Source: Euryodendron excelsum
Taxonomy: Eukaryota > Streptophyta > Magnoliopsida > Ericales > Pentaphylacaceae
Direction: 5' to 3'
NCBI GenBank assembly: GCA_033060915.1
Contig: CM065388.1
Span: 24,641,001 to 24,705,000, forward strand
DNA length: 64,000 nucleotides
Under the pieces are notes generated by a model. The model saw nothing but the letters and a program-made list of their open reading frames with translations, did not search any database and was not told where the DNA came from. Positions within the stretch are counted from its first letter, which is position 1. Each line of letters opens with the position of its first letter. The translations under genes were made by a program, and so were the position numbers. Positions 20,745-33,104 of the stretch are shown here, piece after piece.

Positions 20745-23700
20745 ATTTAGAGGGTTAGGCCGTAGTCATGTCTCTTTACCCTTCATCCATGTAGAGTGTC
20801 ATGACCCATTTTATTTTCTAGATCGGGACAAGGCGATTTATAAGATAAAGATACATCATTCACATTCTATCAAAAATATCATTACATCCTGAAAACATTA
20901 TATGTCTAGTAGAGGTTCACAACTTTATTTTTATGTACAACCCAAGTGAAATGTTAAGAAAATATCAACTGAATTGGGGGTTCATTTATAATCATTTCTT
21001 TGGGATCCAGCTGAGTTCCATTTTCCTGAAAATGTTCCCATAAAATAGGTATGAGTGGTGAAGCCCAGTAGAAATACCGTAATTCTATTGTCGCGCCCAG
21101 ATTTTTCGCACTCGAGGAATACTCACCCAAGCGGGAAAAATGCTGTACTCTCTCGTTAGAACTCACCCTCCTAAAAGAATGAGTGTGACTAGGTTTGAAT
21201 TGAAAACAGGTTTGAGTAAAGAGCTTTTGAAAAACATTTGGAGTCGCCACCTAACTTGATTAAGGTGAGTTAGGTCACCTAAAAACTAAGAATAATCCGA
21301 AGACTACACTTAGGGTTTTTGAAAAACAATTTTGAAAACATCTCCTCAAGAGAGGGTTTTTAAGAAAACAGGTTGTTTGGCAACCTTTGGAAAACATTTA
21401 GCCCTTTTTTGAAAAATAACTCCTTTTGGTCTTTGAAAACAGTGATCTAGGTTCGGAGGTTGGTTACGTGTAGGGAAGACGCACTAAGCTATCACCCTAC
21501 CCCGCCCTTTCGGTACCTACATGTCAATCTACCCTAGATTCACCTATGACAGCCTTTAATTAACTAATGGACAACCCTATTCACTTTGAAAAACAATGTT
21601 TGAAAACTATGATGCATGATATGTAAGTGCAAGATAAGAGAATGGAAAGATAGATTTGAAAAGAAGTTGGATTTGATTTGAAAGAGATTTGAAGAAATAG
21701 AATTGAAATTGAAAAGCTTGAAAACTTGAAAATAGGAATTTGAAAATAGAAATTTTGAAATTGAAATTTGAGATTTGAAGAGATTTTGAAAACCACACCC
21801 ATGAGGGTGGAATTGAAAGTTTGAAAAGTATTGTGACCGCACCTATGAAGGTTGCCTACGTATCCCTTTGGGGGAATCAGGTCAGTCGTAGTTCGGACCG
21901 GAGTCCGATTGAAAAGAGAAGGGTTGATTTGAAAGAAAGAGATTGGATTGGAAGATAGAGATTGAATTGAAATTTGAATTTGATTTGAGATTAGAAGAGG
22001 AGATTGGAAATTGAAATTGGAAAGATTGGACTTTGATTTGAAAAGATTGATTTGGACTTGTTTTGAAAAAGAGAAAGATGAAGGTTTAAGAAACCTAGAC
22101 TTAGGAAAAGCTTGACTCGACTTGGAAGTTTTACGAGATTAGGAAAGATTGGATTTAGGAAATGTTCGAATTAGGAAACGTTTGATTTAGGAAAGTTTTA
22201 GAATTAGGAAAGTTTCATTTTTGGAAAGTTTCGAAATTAGGAAAGTATTCAAATTAGGAAAGTTTTGAATTAAGAAAGTTTTGAAAATTAGAAAGTTTCA
22301 ACTTTAGGGAAGTTTCGAAAATTGGAAAGTTTTGAATTTAGAAATGTTTTGAAAAAGGGAAGTTTTGAATTTGGAAAGTTTTGAAAACAAGGAAGTTTTG
22401 AAAATAAGAAAAGTTTCGTTTTGGGAAAGGTTTGAAAAAGGAAAGTTTTCAATTTAGGAAATGTTTGAAAAAAAAAAAAGGAAATTTCAACTTAAGAAAG
22501 TCTTGAATTAAGAAAGTTTTGAATTTAGAAAAGTTCTAGATTTGAAAAGATTTTGAAGTTTTGGAAAGTTTAGAATTTAGAAAGTTTTTAGGTTTAAAAG
22601 ATTTAACTTAAAAAGGTTTCAAATTTAGAAAGTTTTGAATTTGGAAGCTTAGAATTTTAGAAAGATTTGAAATTTAGAAAGTTTAGGATTTAAAAAGTTT
22701 TAGAGTTTTAGAAAATCTTGAAATTAGGAAAAGCTTGAGTTTAGGAAAAGTTTGAAAACTTAGATTTGAAAAAGATTTTGGAAAGGGGTAGAATTAGGAA
22801 AGGGTTGAACTAAGACAGATTTGAAAGTTGAGTTTTAAAGTTTAGGAAAGATTTATATGTTCAAGTTTTGGAAACTTAAGGTTTAGGAAAGTGGAAGTTT
22901 AGGAAAGATTTGAATTAGGAAAAAGTTGGATTTTGAAACTTAAGGAAAGGTTTAAAGTTTGGGTTTAGGAAACTTATGGTTTAGGAAGGAATTGAATTAA
23001 GAAAGGTTTGGGATTAGGAGGGATTGGATTTGGTTTCTAAAAGAGAAAGGTTTGATTTTGTTTCCAAAAACGGAGGATAGGATCTAGTTTCCTAAACGGG
23101 GAGATTCGATTTGGTTTCCTAAAGGGAAGATAGGATTTGACAAGGATTTGGAAAGGGGATTCTAGAAACCCTAGGTTTGGAAAATTATAGTTTCGACGTG
23201 GAAAATAGGTTTTGAAAACATGTATAGTTTTGATATAGAAAACAAGAGGTTTTGGAAACCTAGGTTTGGGGTAAAGTTTGAAAATCATGTTTTTGGAAAT
23301 AAAATTAGGGTTTCCTAATTGTGGGTTCTAGGGCTTGACCTGGGCTCTAAGGAAAGAGTTTTTTTTTTTTTTAGAAAGCGCGTTTTTGGAAACGAAGGTT
23401 TTCTAGAAGGGAATCCTAGGGAGGAGTTTTTTGGAAAGTGTGTTTTTGGAAACATAGATTTTGGAAGGAAATCCTAGAGAGGAAATTTCTAGAAGGAAGA
23501 TTTTAGAAACAAGAGATTTTGGAAAGATTTTTAGGAGAGATTTTTGGAAAGAGTTTTTAGGAAGGTGTAAAAACATCTCACTTTCCTAAAGCAATTCTAA
23601 CCATAAGAAGGCCAGAACCACTTTAAGAAAGCGGTTTTGAAAACAAGGTTTGAAAATATAGACCAAAAGGCCACTTTGAATATAACACTTTCCTAAAGCA

Positions 23701-24451
23701 ACCCTAGCCATGGAAAGACTAGAATCACCCTAGGATTGTGATTTTGAAAACATGTTTTTTTGAAAAAGAGCTTTTGATGCAATTTTGAAAACAAGTTTGA
23801 AAACGATTTTTGAAAACAACTTTTTGAAAACGAATTTGGAAGATGCAAGACTATGATATGCACAATGCAATTTGGGGTCGTGAACATATAAGGTTAAGGC
23901 TTCACCACATAATCAAGGGGGCCGGACCCACGTGGTCTTTGGTTAGACTAGAAGAAAGCCCCCGACACGGTGACTCTCCCATAGTCCAATCCTACACATG
24001 GACCGGGAATCCCCTTGTTTCAAGCATGCAAAGAAAGGGCGGGAAAGAGATGGGGGATTAAAATAGAGAAAACCCAAGTGGGTTGGAGAGAGAAGAGAGA
24101 GGGGGGAAGTGCAGAAAATTAAAGAGAAAGCCTAGCTTGTTTCTTGTTTATTTTGCGCACCGTGCAGTCTTCGGTCTTCGGTCTTCGGTCTTGAACTTCT
24201 TCTTCAACCTTCAAGGATTGTCTTCAAGCTTTAGATGGCAGCTCTTCAAGTCTTCCAAGGATGGTTGAAGGTTAGGGTATGAGTGTATGAGGGAGTGTAT
24301 GAGTGTATAGGAGGCTAGGGTTTGTGTAGGGTGGCTAGGGTTTAGAAAACCTAGGGAGGCTAGGGTTTTTGAGGTGCTCGAGCTCTGTATATCGAATTAT
24401 GTGATTTCTAGGTTAAGTTTGCAGACCCCTTTCACGTTGATCGAGGCTCTG

Positions 24452-24459
24452 TATTTATA
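24452..24459 (-). promoter_or_regulatory. TATA box of the solo LTR
   Basis: TATAAATA on the minus strand at the position conserved in the family. Confidence 0.68.
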
Positions 24460-24792
24460 GAAGCTGGACAAGCCTGGCGCCTGTTGCAGTGGCGCTAGGG
24501 CAAAATTTATACTGGCGCCAGCCATTTAGGAAACAATTAAGGTCAGCAAGCAACGTATCTTTGACTAGATTTGGGCGCCTGTACTAGTGACTACCATGTA
24601 AATTTTAGCCTGGCTTCACTAGGAGTGACTCCGAAAAGTCCGGGAATGATTTGAAGGAGCCGGGAGTGACCCGAAAAGCCGAAAATGAGCAGGAACACTT
24701 AAAATAGTGTCCTGGAGGTATTTGACTTGAAAAGTGAGGATTGGATGTGTCGGAAATGTTGACCGAGCCTTTAGGGGCAAAACGGTCAATCG

Positions 24793-25400
24793 AACTAGGA
24801 AACTGCCGGGGCGAACCCGGATTGTCCCGAAAAAAGACTTGGGGTCTGGAAACATTATTTAGAATGTTCCCAGAGGTTGCCGGTTTGATTCCCAGGGCCG
24901 GTGTGGTCGGAAATAGAAACCAGCCCACTAGGGGCAAAACGGTCATTTTGTACCGGGTTTGCCGAAACTGACTCGGAATGGTCCGGAAAGGTAAAGGAAG
25001 GTTGAGAATACTATAAAAAGTATTCTTGGGACATTACCGGTTTGATACCCAGAGCCGGTGTGGTCGAAGAAGGAAACCGGCCCTCTAGGGGCAAAACGGT
25101 CATTTTGTACCGGGTTGGCCGGAACTAACTCGGGATGGTCCTGAAAGGTAACGGAAGGTCGAGAACACTATAAAAAATATTCTCGGGACATTACCGATTT
25201 GATACCCAGAGCCGGTGTGGTCGAAGAAGGAGACCGGCCCTCTAGGGGCAAAACGGTCATTTTGTACCGGGTTGGCCGGAACTGACTCGGGATGGTCCGG
25301 AAAGGTAAGGGAAGGTTGAGAACACTATAAAAAGTATTCTCAGGACATTACCGGTTTGATACCCAGAGCTGGTGTCGTTCCCGGGGCGTTCGGATGCCTA
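24793..25400. repeat. 157-bp tandem repeat, about four units
   Basis: The motif GTACCGGGTT recurs at 24950, 25107 and 25264, exactly 157 bp apart, and the sequence between is closely similar. An older diverged unit precedes it. Single diverged units are present in the other LTRs, so this is a local expansion within U3. Confidence 0.85.
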
Positions 25401-25495
25401 GGGGCAAAATGGTCATCTTGACCAGAAAAGGTCCAAAGGGTAATTTGGTCATTTTTCACCGAAGTGAGCTAACAGACATGGGTATTGACCTAGGT

Positions 25496-25945
25496 TTTGA
25501 GTGTTTCCGCCACTCGGACGGGGTTGAATATTTTCGCTACTCGGATGGGGTTGACGATTTGAGAGTACTTCCGCTACTCTGACGGTTTTGTGAGTATTTC
25601 CGCTACTCTAACGGTTCTATGAGTACTTCCGCTACTCTAACGGTTCTATGAGTATTTCCGCTACTCTAATGGTTCTATGAGTATTTCCGCTACTCGGACG
25701 GCTTGTGAGTACTTCCGCTACTCTAACGGTTGAGTATTTCCGCTACTCTAACGGTGGTGTGAGTAGTTTTGCTACTCGGACCGTCTCGAGGAATAAACTG
25801 TCTCGAGAGAGGGATTGGAAAGGGGTCTTACCGACTCCGAAGAGACGTGCCTGGGTTTTGAGTGTTTCCGCCACTCTAACGGTGTTGTGAGTGTTTCCGC
25901 CACTCTGACGGTTTTGTGAGTGTTTTCGCCACTCTGACGGTTTTG
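25496..25945. repeat. About 29-bp tandem repeat (gagtatttccgctactctaa-type)
   Basis: About a dozen near copies of GAGTATTTCCGCTACTC followed by (T/G)(A/G)ACGG and a short variable tail. Ordinary LTRs of the family carry only two to four spaced copies. No CRISPR-like spacers: the variation is within the tail and by point changes. Confidence 0.8.
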
Positions 25946-28500
25946 TGAGTGTTTTACTACTCGGACCGTCTCGAGAAATAAACTATCTCGAGAGAGGGAT
26001 CAGAATTGGAATAAGAAAGGACAATGCCCCCTAAGGGCGTTCTGGTCATTTTGCCTCTATTTGGGCCTGACAGGCCCGCGAAGCGATAGAAAGGTGGAAT
26101 TTAGACCTAGGGAATTGGATTCAATAGGAAAATGCCCAAAATGACTTGAAAACAAGTCTGGACGGAGTGTAGACTGTCGAGCGGTCAAAAATGGGGTGCT
26201 TACATCTATAAAACACAAGTTTAAGATGCAATTAAGCTATGACATGCATATGTACCTGTTTCTTTATATCATCATTAGGATCCCACAGGCATATCCTGCT
26301 TGGGGCATCATCAAGCCCAGTGGGCCCACCTTTGACACTCCTTTCTCTTCAAGTTTAGCGGGGGCCCACCCATGATCATCTAGCCTAGACCAAGTTAGTG
26401 AGTGTTGATTTGTGGTAGCCCCGATACTAGTTGATCAGTAGTCACCCATGATCTCAACCGGGGGTTCTTTCGTTTATGCGGTTATGCCTCCCTTATTTCT
26501 CCCCAGTGATGCAATCACACAAGAAATGTATGTTGTACAATGTGCAATAAAATAATACAAGATTTACGTTAAGCCTAATACCAGTATTAAGGAACATGTC
26601 ATTTGAATTAAAATAAGCATGTATCCTAGAGAATGCACGGTTTCCTACCCTGTTAGTTTCTGCGTGTAGAAGTTTCGCGTCAGTTTTTCACGTATTTTCT
26701 GTTCATATTACCATAAGTTAGATATCTATTTTCCATATAATTTACATATATTTTACTATCAAGTTAGGTTGTTAGAAGTGTGTTAAAATAATTGGAATCT
26801 TGGGTGGTACACGTATTTGGGTCGGAACAAAATTTCCCAGTAACTTGGAATAGAAGTTATTTTGAAATTTTTTTCGGGGTAGCTAGGAGGGCTACTCTCC
26901 CATATATATATCCCTTATATTTTTAGGGATTTTCTGACAAAATTCCAGAATATTCCATTATCTCTTGTATTTTCTATGAATTTTCATACCAAAAAGCATA
27001 ATAAATTCATGAAAATTCATAGAAAATTCGTTAGGGCCAAAAATTTTTAGGGTAGCATATTCAGATATTTGTAGTGTGGCCATAAAAATTTCAGAGCCTG
27101 CCCATGTGGGACGCGCCCTCACGCGCCACCAGTCGCGCATAGGGGAGGAAGGCATAGCCTTCTTCTTCCTCCCATTGCGACTGGTCACGATATAGCTCCC
27201 TTTTCTGGCAAGTTCCTGGGTTTTCTGGCCCTGCATGAGAGCCCCAGGAGTTGGCAAAGTCCTGGGCTTCATGCTCATGGTCCGGGCTTGACCCATGGTG
27301 GCCGGAGGTGGCCGAACAAAGCCCCAAATGGCGGCTGCATGGCGGAACCCTAGTGGATCAAACCTGCAGCTGCCATTTTGGCTGCCTTCCCCTCATTTTC
27401 AGCCCTTGATCCCTTCTTGAATTTTGTTCCTGGCCCTAAGAGGAGTCGACCCCAAGTGGTGCGACCAGCAAAGGTGGCTGGTGGCCGGAGTTATGCCCTT
27501 GGACAGATTTTTTGACTAGAACTTGCTCTAGGAGCTGGGCATGGCTAGTATAGAGGCTACAGGGCTCTCTGGGACACCCATGGGTGTCCTTGAGAAACTC
27601 CATGGCAGCTGTAGTAGCTTCCCAGCCCCTCTCTTCACTGTCACTACAAAAAAATTGTGAACTCTCTCTTTCTCTCTCTCTCTCTCTACGAGTTTTGCAC
27701 TGGTTTTCAGCCCTGGGTGATCTTCCCCTAGCTGGGTTTGACAAGAAGGAGGGGAAAGAAGGGGAGTTCTGACCTGGGTATATGGCTAAGAGGCCCGACT
27801 TTCTACTTGTTCTCTCCTTCTTCCTTGTCTCTTGGTTTTCCTTTGTGTTTTGTTTTTGGTTTTCTCTGCCAACCCTAGTATTTATTTGTAACTTAATCTA
27901 CTACAGGTATAAGCAGCATATGACAAGTGTGCAACCATGTGTTGGTGTGAATGGTGAGTGTGTAGATACGAGGAGCTTAAGTCGGTTTCAACGAAGCTTT
28001 GGTCGGTTTTTCGATGATAATCCACGACATTCGAATTATAACCCATGACATTTCGAATTGCCTGATGAATTCTAGAGTATTGCAAACTTTCATGAAGCCA
28101 AGTGTCATGCCGTAGCAGTGCATGAATTTGCAAGGTGTCTTCGGTAGGGTGTAACTCTGATGCGATAATGTATGAGTCAGTTACTAATGTGATCACGAAT
28201 GTTCTATTTGTTTGTTTTTAATTGATATGTTTGAAACATATATCTAGTCCCGCATCTATGAAATGTATATATATTTCATGCCATCAAACTTGCATGGGTT
28301 CAATCATTACAAAGGTGTAGTGGAGTCTTGGTTTGGTTGAACCTGCAGAGCTTTGAATTGGGTTTGTTTCTATTTGCTAATGCACAAAATAAATGTAATA
28401 AATTACATGTGTTCCTAAATATATTTATTACCTCACATTACCATGGGTGTAGCAATGAATAATTCTAAAGTCACCAGAATTTTCGGGGTGCTACATAGGG

Positions 28501-29928
28501 TCTTCAATTAATTTGTTCAATCCTATTCACTTTAAATTTTCAGAATCAAATTTTCAAAATTGTTTAAAAAAAAAACATGCATTCATATTATCTTGTATTA
28601 AGTTTGCCATCCATATACTAACTCTTGCATCTTTGTTTTGTAGGTACGTTTTTTGTTTAAATTTTATTAACTGTCATGCATGAATGTGATGAACAAGATG
28701 GATGGGAGTTGTTGGGCTCTTTCCTCCACTTTTAAAAATGACACACACACTGCACGTGCACTTGCATTCTGCATACTTGCATTTTTACCCTAATATGACC
28801 TTTCAAGTTAGAAAGGGGAGACAGTATATTGGTTGTGGGCAAGATGCTATGTCAGTTTTTTCGCCTAAGGTCTCTTGATGATTCCCCCGCTCGGATCACC
28901 AACCAATCATGGCACCATCTCAGGGAGTGGGCCTAGGTTTGAAGATTTGGGGACCGAGCCTTTTTAGAACGCATTAGTCAACCCTCAATCTCATGCTCAT
29001 ATAGACACCTTGCATAGCCGAACTTCTGCTGGATTTAAGACACACGCACCGTTTTCAAAACCATGGAGAAAAGGGCAACTGCTCTTACTTTTATTTATAT
29101 TTGTTTATTTCTGTTGTTATAATGATTGTACTCTTACTATTATAATGCCTGTTTAACTGCTCATACATGCATATGTACTTCAACTGTATTCTCTTTCCTC
29201 ATACTTTATGCATCCATTTTCATGCATCCCGTATTCCATGTCAAGACAAGAGTTCCAAGTAACTCAAGTCATTGCATTCTCATGCATATGATCAACCCAT
29301 TGAGCGTGACAACTAGTTCACTCTCCCTTGCATTAAACCTACCTAAATCCTAAGGGTTCCCATGTAACCCTAAGGACTCATGGTATGCACATCGATGCAT
29401 TCCATAAGAGGGGCCCCAATCCCTCTATACTCACGAAGATAGGGTTGCCAAGAAGACAAGAGGCTATCGATCAGCAAGGTTTCTCAGCAACTTCATCAAC
29501 ACCAAACCCAAAGAAGGCGAATCCGAAGACTCAAAAGTAGTTTAGGATTCCTTTTGTAAAATTAGATAGCTGAAAGTCCAAAGGAAAATGTTCCCCCTCC
29601 CATCTATTAAAATGTATTTCAATTCTTTCCCACTTCAAACCCTAAAGTTAAATGTATTTCTTTATTTTTCTCGAATGAATGGATGAATAAATGTATGAAT
29701 GGATGGGTTTCCCACTTGGTGGTAAGGTATCTATATACAGGGGCAAACCCGCTATCCCCAAAAAGCTAGCCAATTCACCATGTTTAGTTTCCCTCCTAAA
29801 GAGGAGCACCCTAGAGCATGCATTGCACAAAGACTTATTAAGATAAAACACTGACTCTTTTCCTTTGTTGGTTTAGGTACCTCTTCTCGTTTCCCCCATT
29901 GTTACAGGCCAAAAGCTAAGAAACGCCC
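28501..29928 (+). other. E3 untranslated leader (after the inserted LTR)
   Basis: Continues the leader broken at 20796. It matches the E1 and E5 leaders throughout, including the ggatcaccaac block near 28890 and the conserved cattgcattc stretch. It ends with acceptor-like sites (gtttag at 29876, gttacag at 29907) before the gag ATG. No coding signal. Confidence 0.62.
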
Positions 29929-31190
29929 ATGGAAGCACTCACTCTCGATACCTTAACTCTACTACTAGCGGAGGCGAGAGGAGCTAGACATAGGATGACC
30001 AAAATGGAAGGCATACTCTCTTCACTCTTATCCCATGCAACCCATGAGTAAGCAGAGTCCTCATAAGCCCAAACCCATGATGGACAAAAAAGGATGAAGA
30101 AGGAAGACCAAGACTATACCCCGACCATTGCTTACCGACAACCTCCCCAGGCCGAGGGCCTTGCTCTTCCAAACTAACCTCTAACCAAACCCTTGGATTA
30201 TATGATCTCTCTTACAGATACCAGCCCAACTCATTTGGCCCTATCACCGAAAGTCATCCCATTTTGAAACATAAAACCCGAAGTCCTTTCAATTCCCAAA
30301 CCATCAGCCCGGTTGTGACTACACCAAAACTCGGTTCCCAATCTTCAAAAACATTTGTAACATCTCCTCGGCCTAGGCAAACAAGTGGGAAAAAGTGGAC
30401 ATTTACTAAACTCACGTGTTCACAGACCACGGCCTATTTTGGTCTCTTATTAACCGGATGTTTGAAGCCTATACCTGCCTAACCCCGGCTTAATCCTCTG
30501 CCTCATTACTTTGAATTTGTAGTTAGCTGTAAGTACCATTTGGACGGCCAAGGACATGACACTGAAGATTATTTGACCCTCAAGCATAAGATTCAAAACC
30601 TGATAAATAACAAGATCATTGGCTTATGACTAGCAAATCCTTCTCTGAACGGTGCTACGGACCCTCCGCTAGACCACACCATCAATGTCATTACAAAATT
30701 TGGTAACGACAAGGTTTGTTTTGCTACATGCCAAGAGATATATTAAAAGGATGGGGAAGAAATGGAGTACGGACATGAAGAACAGTGTCAGCCTTGGTCA
30801 TGGTGCAACCCCGACAAAGTGCCGGTCCCCGAAGATGAACTCGTGGATGAATCAGTCAAGAAGACTGACCAGGAGTCATTCAAGCTCAGTAATAAGAGCT
30901 AGCCGTTATGCACACTTGAGGAACACTAGGGCACGACCACATGCCAGAGTAGAAAACCTCGAGCTCGGGTCAAGCCTGTTAAGCTCGAAGAAGGAAAGCT
31001 ACCCAATTGGTTTATTGGAGAAACCAAGAAACTAGCAAAGGAAGGCAAGACGGTCAAGGAAGCTGACGATTGCATCATCACTGCCAAGTCACTTGGAACT
31101 CTGGGAGAAACCTCTAGTTATCCTGCCTCGACCAAAAATCCCAACTGTGGATGGAATGAAGATGTGGGCATTGTCCCAAGGCCTTACTGA
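29929..31190 (+). pseudogene. gag remnant of E3 (N-terminus plus zinc knuckle, no capsid core)
   Basis: The ATG at 29929 opens a frame starting MEALTLDTLTLLLAEARG that stops within about 40 codons. Homology continues past stops and one frameshift to TGA at 31188. A knuckle-like CKYHLDGQGHDTEDY with LKHKIQNLIN lies at about 30527-30610; its last Cys is Tyr. About 80 codons earlier a degenerate copy, YRYQPNSFGPITESHP with LKHKT, suggests an ancestral knuckle pair. The capsid-like core seen in E1 is absent. The segment after the knuckle (INVITKFGNDKV, YKDGEEME-like) is shared with E5. It is not functional as it stands. Confidence 0.7.
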
Positions 31191-33104
31191 AGCGGAACCC
31201 CTGCAAAAGTATACAAGAGAGGGGTGTTTTCACCCATTTTCTTTCTATCCCTTTACATTTCGTCCTTAAATTAATATTTGCATTTTTGTTTCTTTAAAAC
31301 AGAACTATATTCTTTTCATTGATAAGATAAAATGATTAAGTCTTTTTATTCATTGTTGTTGCCTTCTTTTCTCTTGTGAATGATAACTACTTTCTACGCA
31401 AGAGGCATGGTTTATCTTATGGAATGATCCAACTTGAAGGAATGATAGTATGAGTTAACCACTCGCCAAATGATCAGGCTTCTGGAGAGAGAGAGGATAA
31501 GGATGAGTGAGAAAACTACCCAAAGGCAACACTTGCAAGACTCCAAAGCTAAGCGATGCGTGGCCAGACTATCCAATGAATAGGAGCCACCTTTCATTTC
31601 CCTACGTAAAAGTGCTTATATTCCCTTTGTTTAACCCCTAGAGCCTTGCAACAAATAAAGTTTTCCTTGTCAACCCCGATCCAAGACTGTCCTCCCCACA
31701 CTGGGACAGACAATATTTGAGAACTCTAGGAATGGTATCCACCCCCACTGTGTTAAGGTAGTATTGAAGGCTCTATAGATCAAGCAATCTAGTTCAAAGT
31801 GAAGAGAGGCCCTCATTTCATTTCCCATATAGTCAGAAGCAATCCCTTGCCAGACCCGTTGAGCCATTTATCTTTCCTGAGAAAACTCCAAACTAGAGAT
31901 CACCGCCCACATTGGGTTAGGTTGGATTGCTAAGGAAAAGTGCTAAAGAAAAAGGGATGATAGAATTACTCATTCCATAAAAAGAAAAAAGATAAAAAGG
32001 ACAAATCGAAGGAAAAGAGTTGCTAAGGGGCAAAAGGCCAAAAAAAAAAAAATAATAATAATAACCTAAGGAAAGGCCTGAAGAAAACCATGATTGAGAC
32101 ATCTTCAAAAGCATAATAAGAAAATCGAAAGAGAAGAGAGTCATGTTTATCTCAAAAAGCATGTAGAAAGGGTGAAAGAAAAGAGTCATTTTCACCCTGA
32201 GAAGTGTATAGTAAAAGCAAGAAGGAAATTTAAAGGTGATCCTAGGTTACAAAGAAACCCAGTAGAAACAGTAGGTTCGAGCCTTTACCCTTTCTAGCAA
32301 AACCCCAAAACCATAGCCTACATTACAACATTAATAAAGTCTACTCTGATTGAAAACGGATTGCTTGATCTAAATGAGCTAGATACACTGCCGAAGCTAA
32401 AGAAGGACGCTAACCCTACTGAAAAATAGTCAAAAATGATATGGATCTAAACCCTGTTGAAAACGACATTGAATTTGAGCCTACATATCCCATTATTTTG
32501 AAAACCCCATAACCTAGCCTACATTATGGTCCTAAAGTAAAGTCTCCTTGGATTGAAAGATTGGCCGCTTATCGCACTGCTAAAGGTCAGGTAAGCTGTT
32601 GCTAAAACCCCGAGAGTTGAGAGTTTCAACCCAATAATCATATACACTAACCCTAAAACAGAGAATCAGAGGCGGTCGAAAGGTTGAGAAAGTCACAAAA
32701 TGCTATCATCTAATCAAGGTAAGGTCGAGCCAAATGAGCGGCCAAGCCCCCCGAAAAGGAAGAAGTTACCATTCCAAAGATACCGAGTTCGACAGCACCC
32801 CTTGTCATTCTGTTAGTTAATCTATTTCTAATATGTGCATACATTTTCCAAAAAAAAAAAAAAATCGGCATGAGCTTTGCGTACATATGATATAATTTAA
32901 TGTCAACCCCTGTAATAGATACACAACATCATCATTTCTACACATGCATCAGATCATGTACTTAGCTGGAAAAAAAAATCAATCATAAATGTCTTTGCCT
33001 ATCCATGCATCTAAATATCATAAATATCTATCTTTGTATAAAACTTACAAAATAAAACTGTCTAACATAAATACATCTCAGGGATAAGGGGCAAAATAAG
33101 ATAA
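31191..33104 (+). other. E3 non-coding spacer after gag
   Basis: Homologous to the E1 and E5 spacers and to the E2 post-integrase region on the minus strand. Two diverged units about 220 bp apart (around 31570 and 31790) carry a ccctcatttcatttccc motif and a caccgcccacattgggtt motif. There is an A-rich run at 32040-32062. No gene seen; pol is missing from this position. Confidence 0.62.

Larger units (their letters stand above)
21089..26204 (-). mobile_element. Solo Ogre-type LTR (5,116 bp) with target duplication TCTAT
   Basis: Runs from TGTCGCGCCC to GGTGCTTACA with no PBS or PPT beside it, and is flanked by TCTAT at 21084-21088 and 26205-26209. It is therefore a solo LTR left after recombination between two LTRs. 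It is longer than its relatives because of expanded tandem repeats (24793-25400 and 25496-25945). The TATA box is at 24452-24459. The splice-donor position reads AAG/CT instead of AAG/GT. Confidence 0.88.
20797..28495 (-). mobile_element. Chromovirus-like solo LTR (about 2.6 kb without its nested insert)
   Basis: The two parts, 20797-21088 and 26205-28495, form one LTR-like unit. On the minus strand it runs from TGTAGCACCCCGAAAATT to GGGTCATGACA, termini typical of Tekay/Del-type chromovirus LTRs. It is flanked by TAGAG (20792-20796) and TAGGG (28496-28500), a target duplication with one change, and it splits the E3 leader exactly where E1 and E5 read gtagagtcttcaatt. No internal region is present, so it is a solo LTR. 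A G/C-richer stretch at 27060-27780 and a CT microsatellite at about 27661-27687 lie inside it. I see no gene there. Confidence 0.68.

Noticed and set aside
25496..25945. Regular short repeats that look CRISPR-like
   Set aside because: Units are contiguous with small variable tails rather than constant repeats and unique spacers, lie in an LTR of a plant genome, and have related single units in other LTRs.
27060..27780. G/C-richer region with overlapping open frames on both strands, resembling a host exon
   Set aside because: It lies within the chromovirus-like LTR, has no recognisable domain, and includes a CT microsatellite. LTRs of this type often hold such a region.
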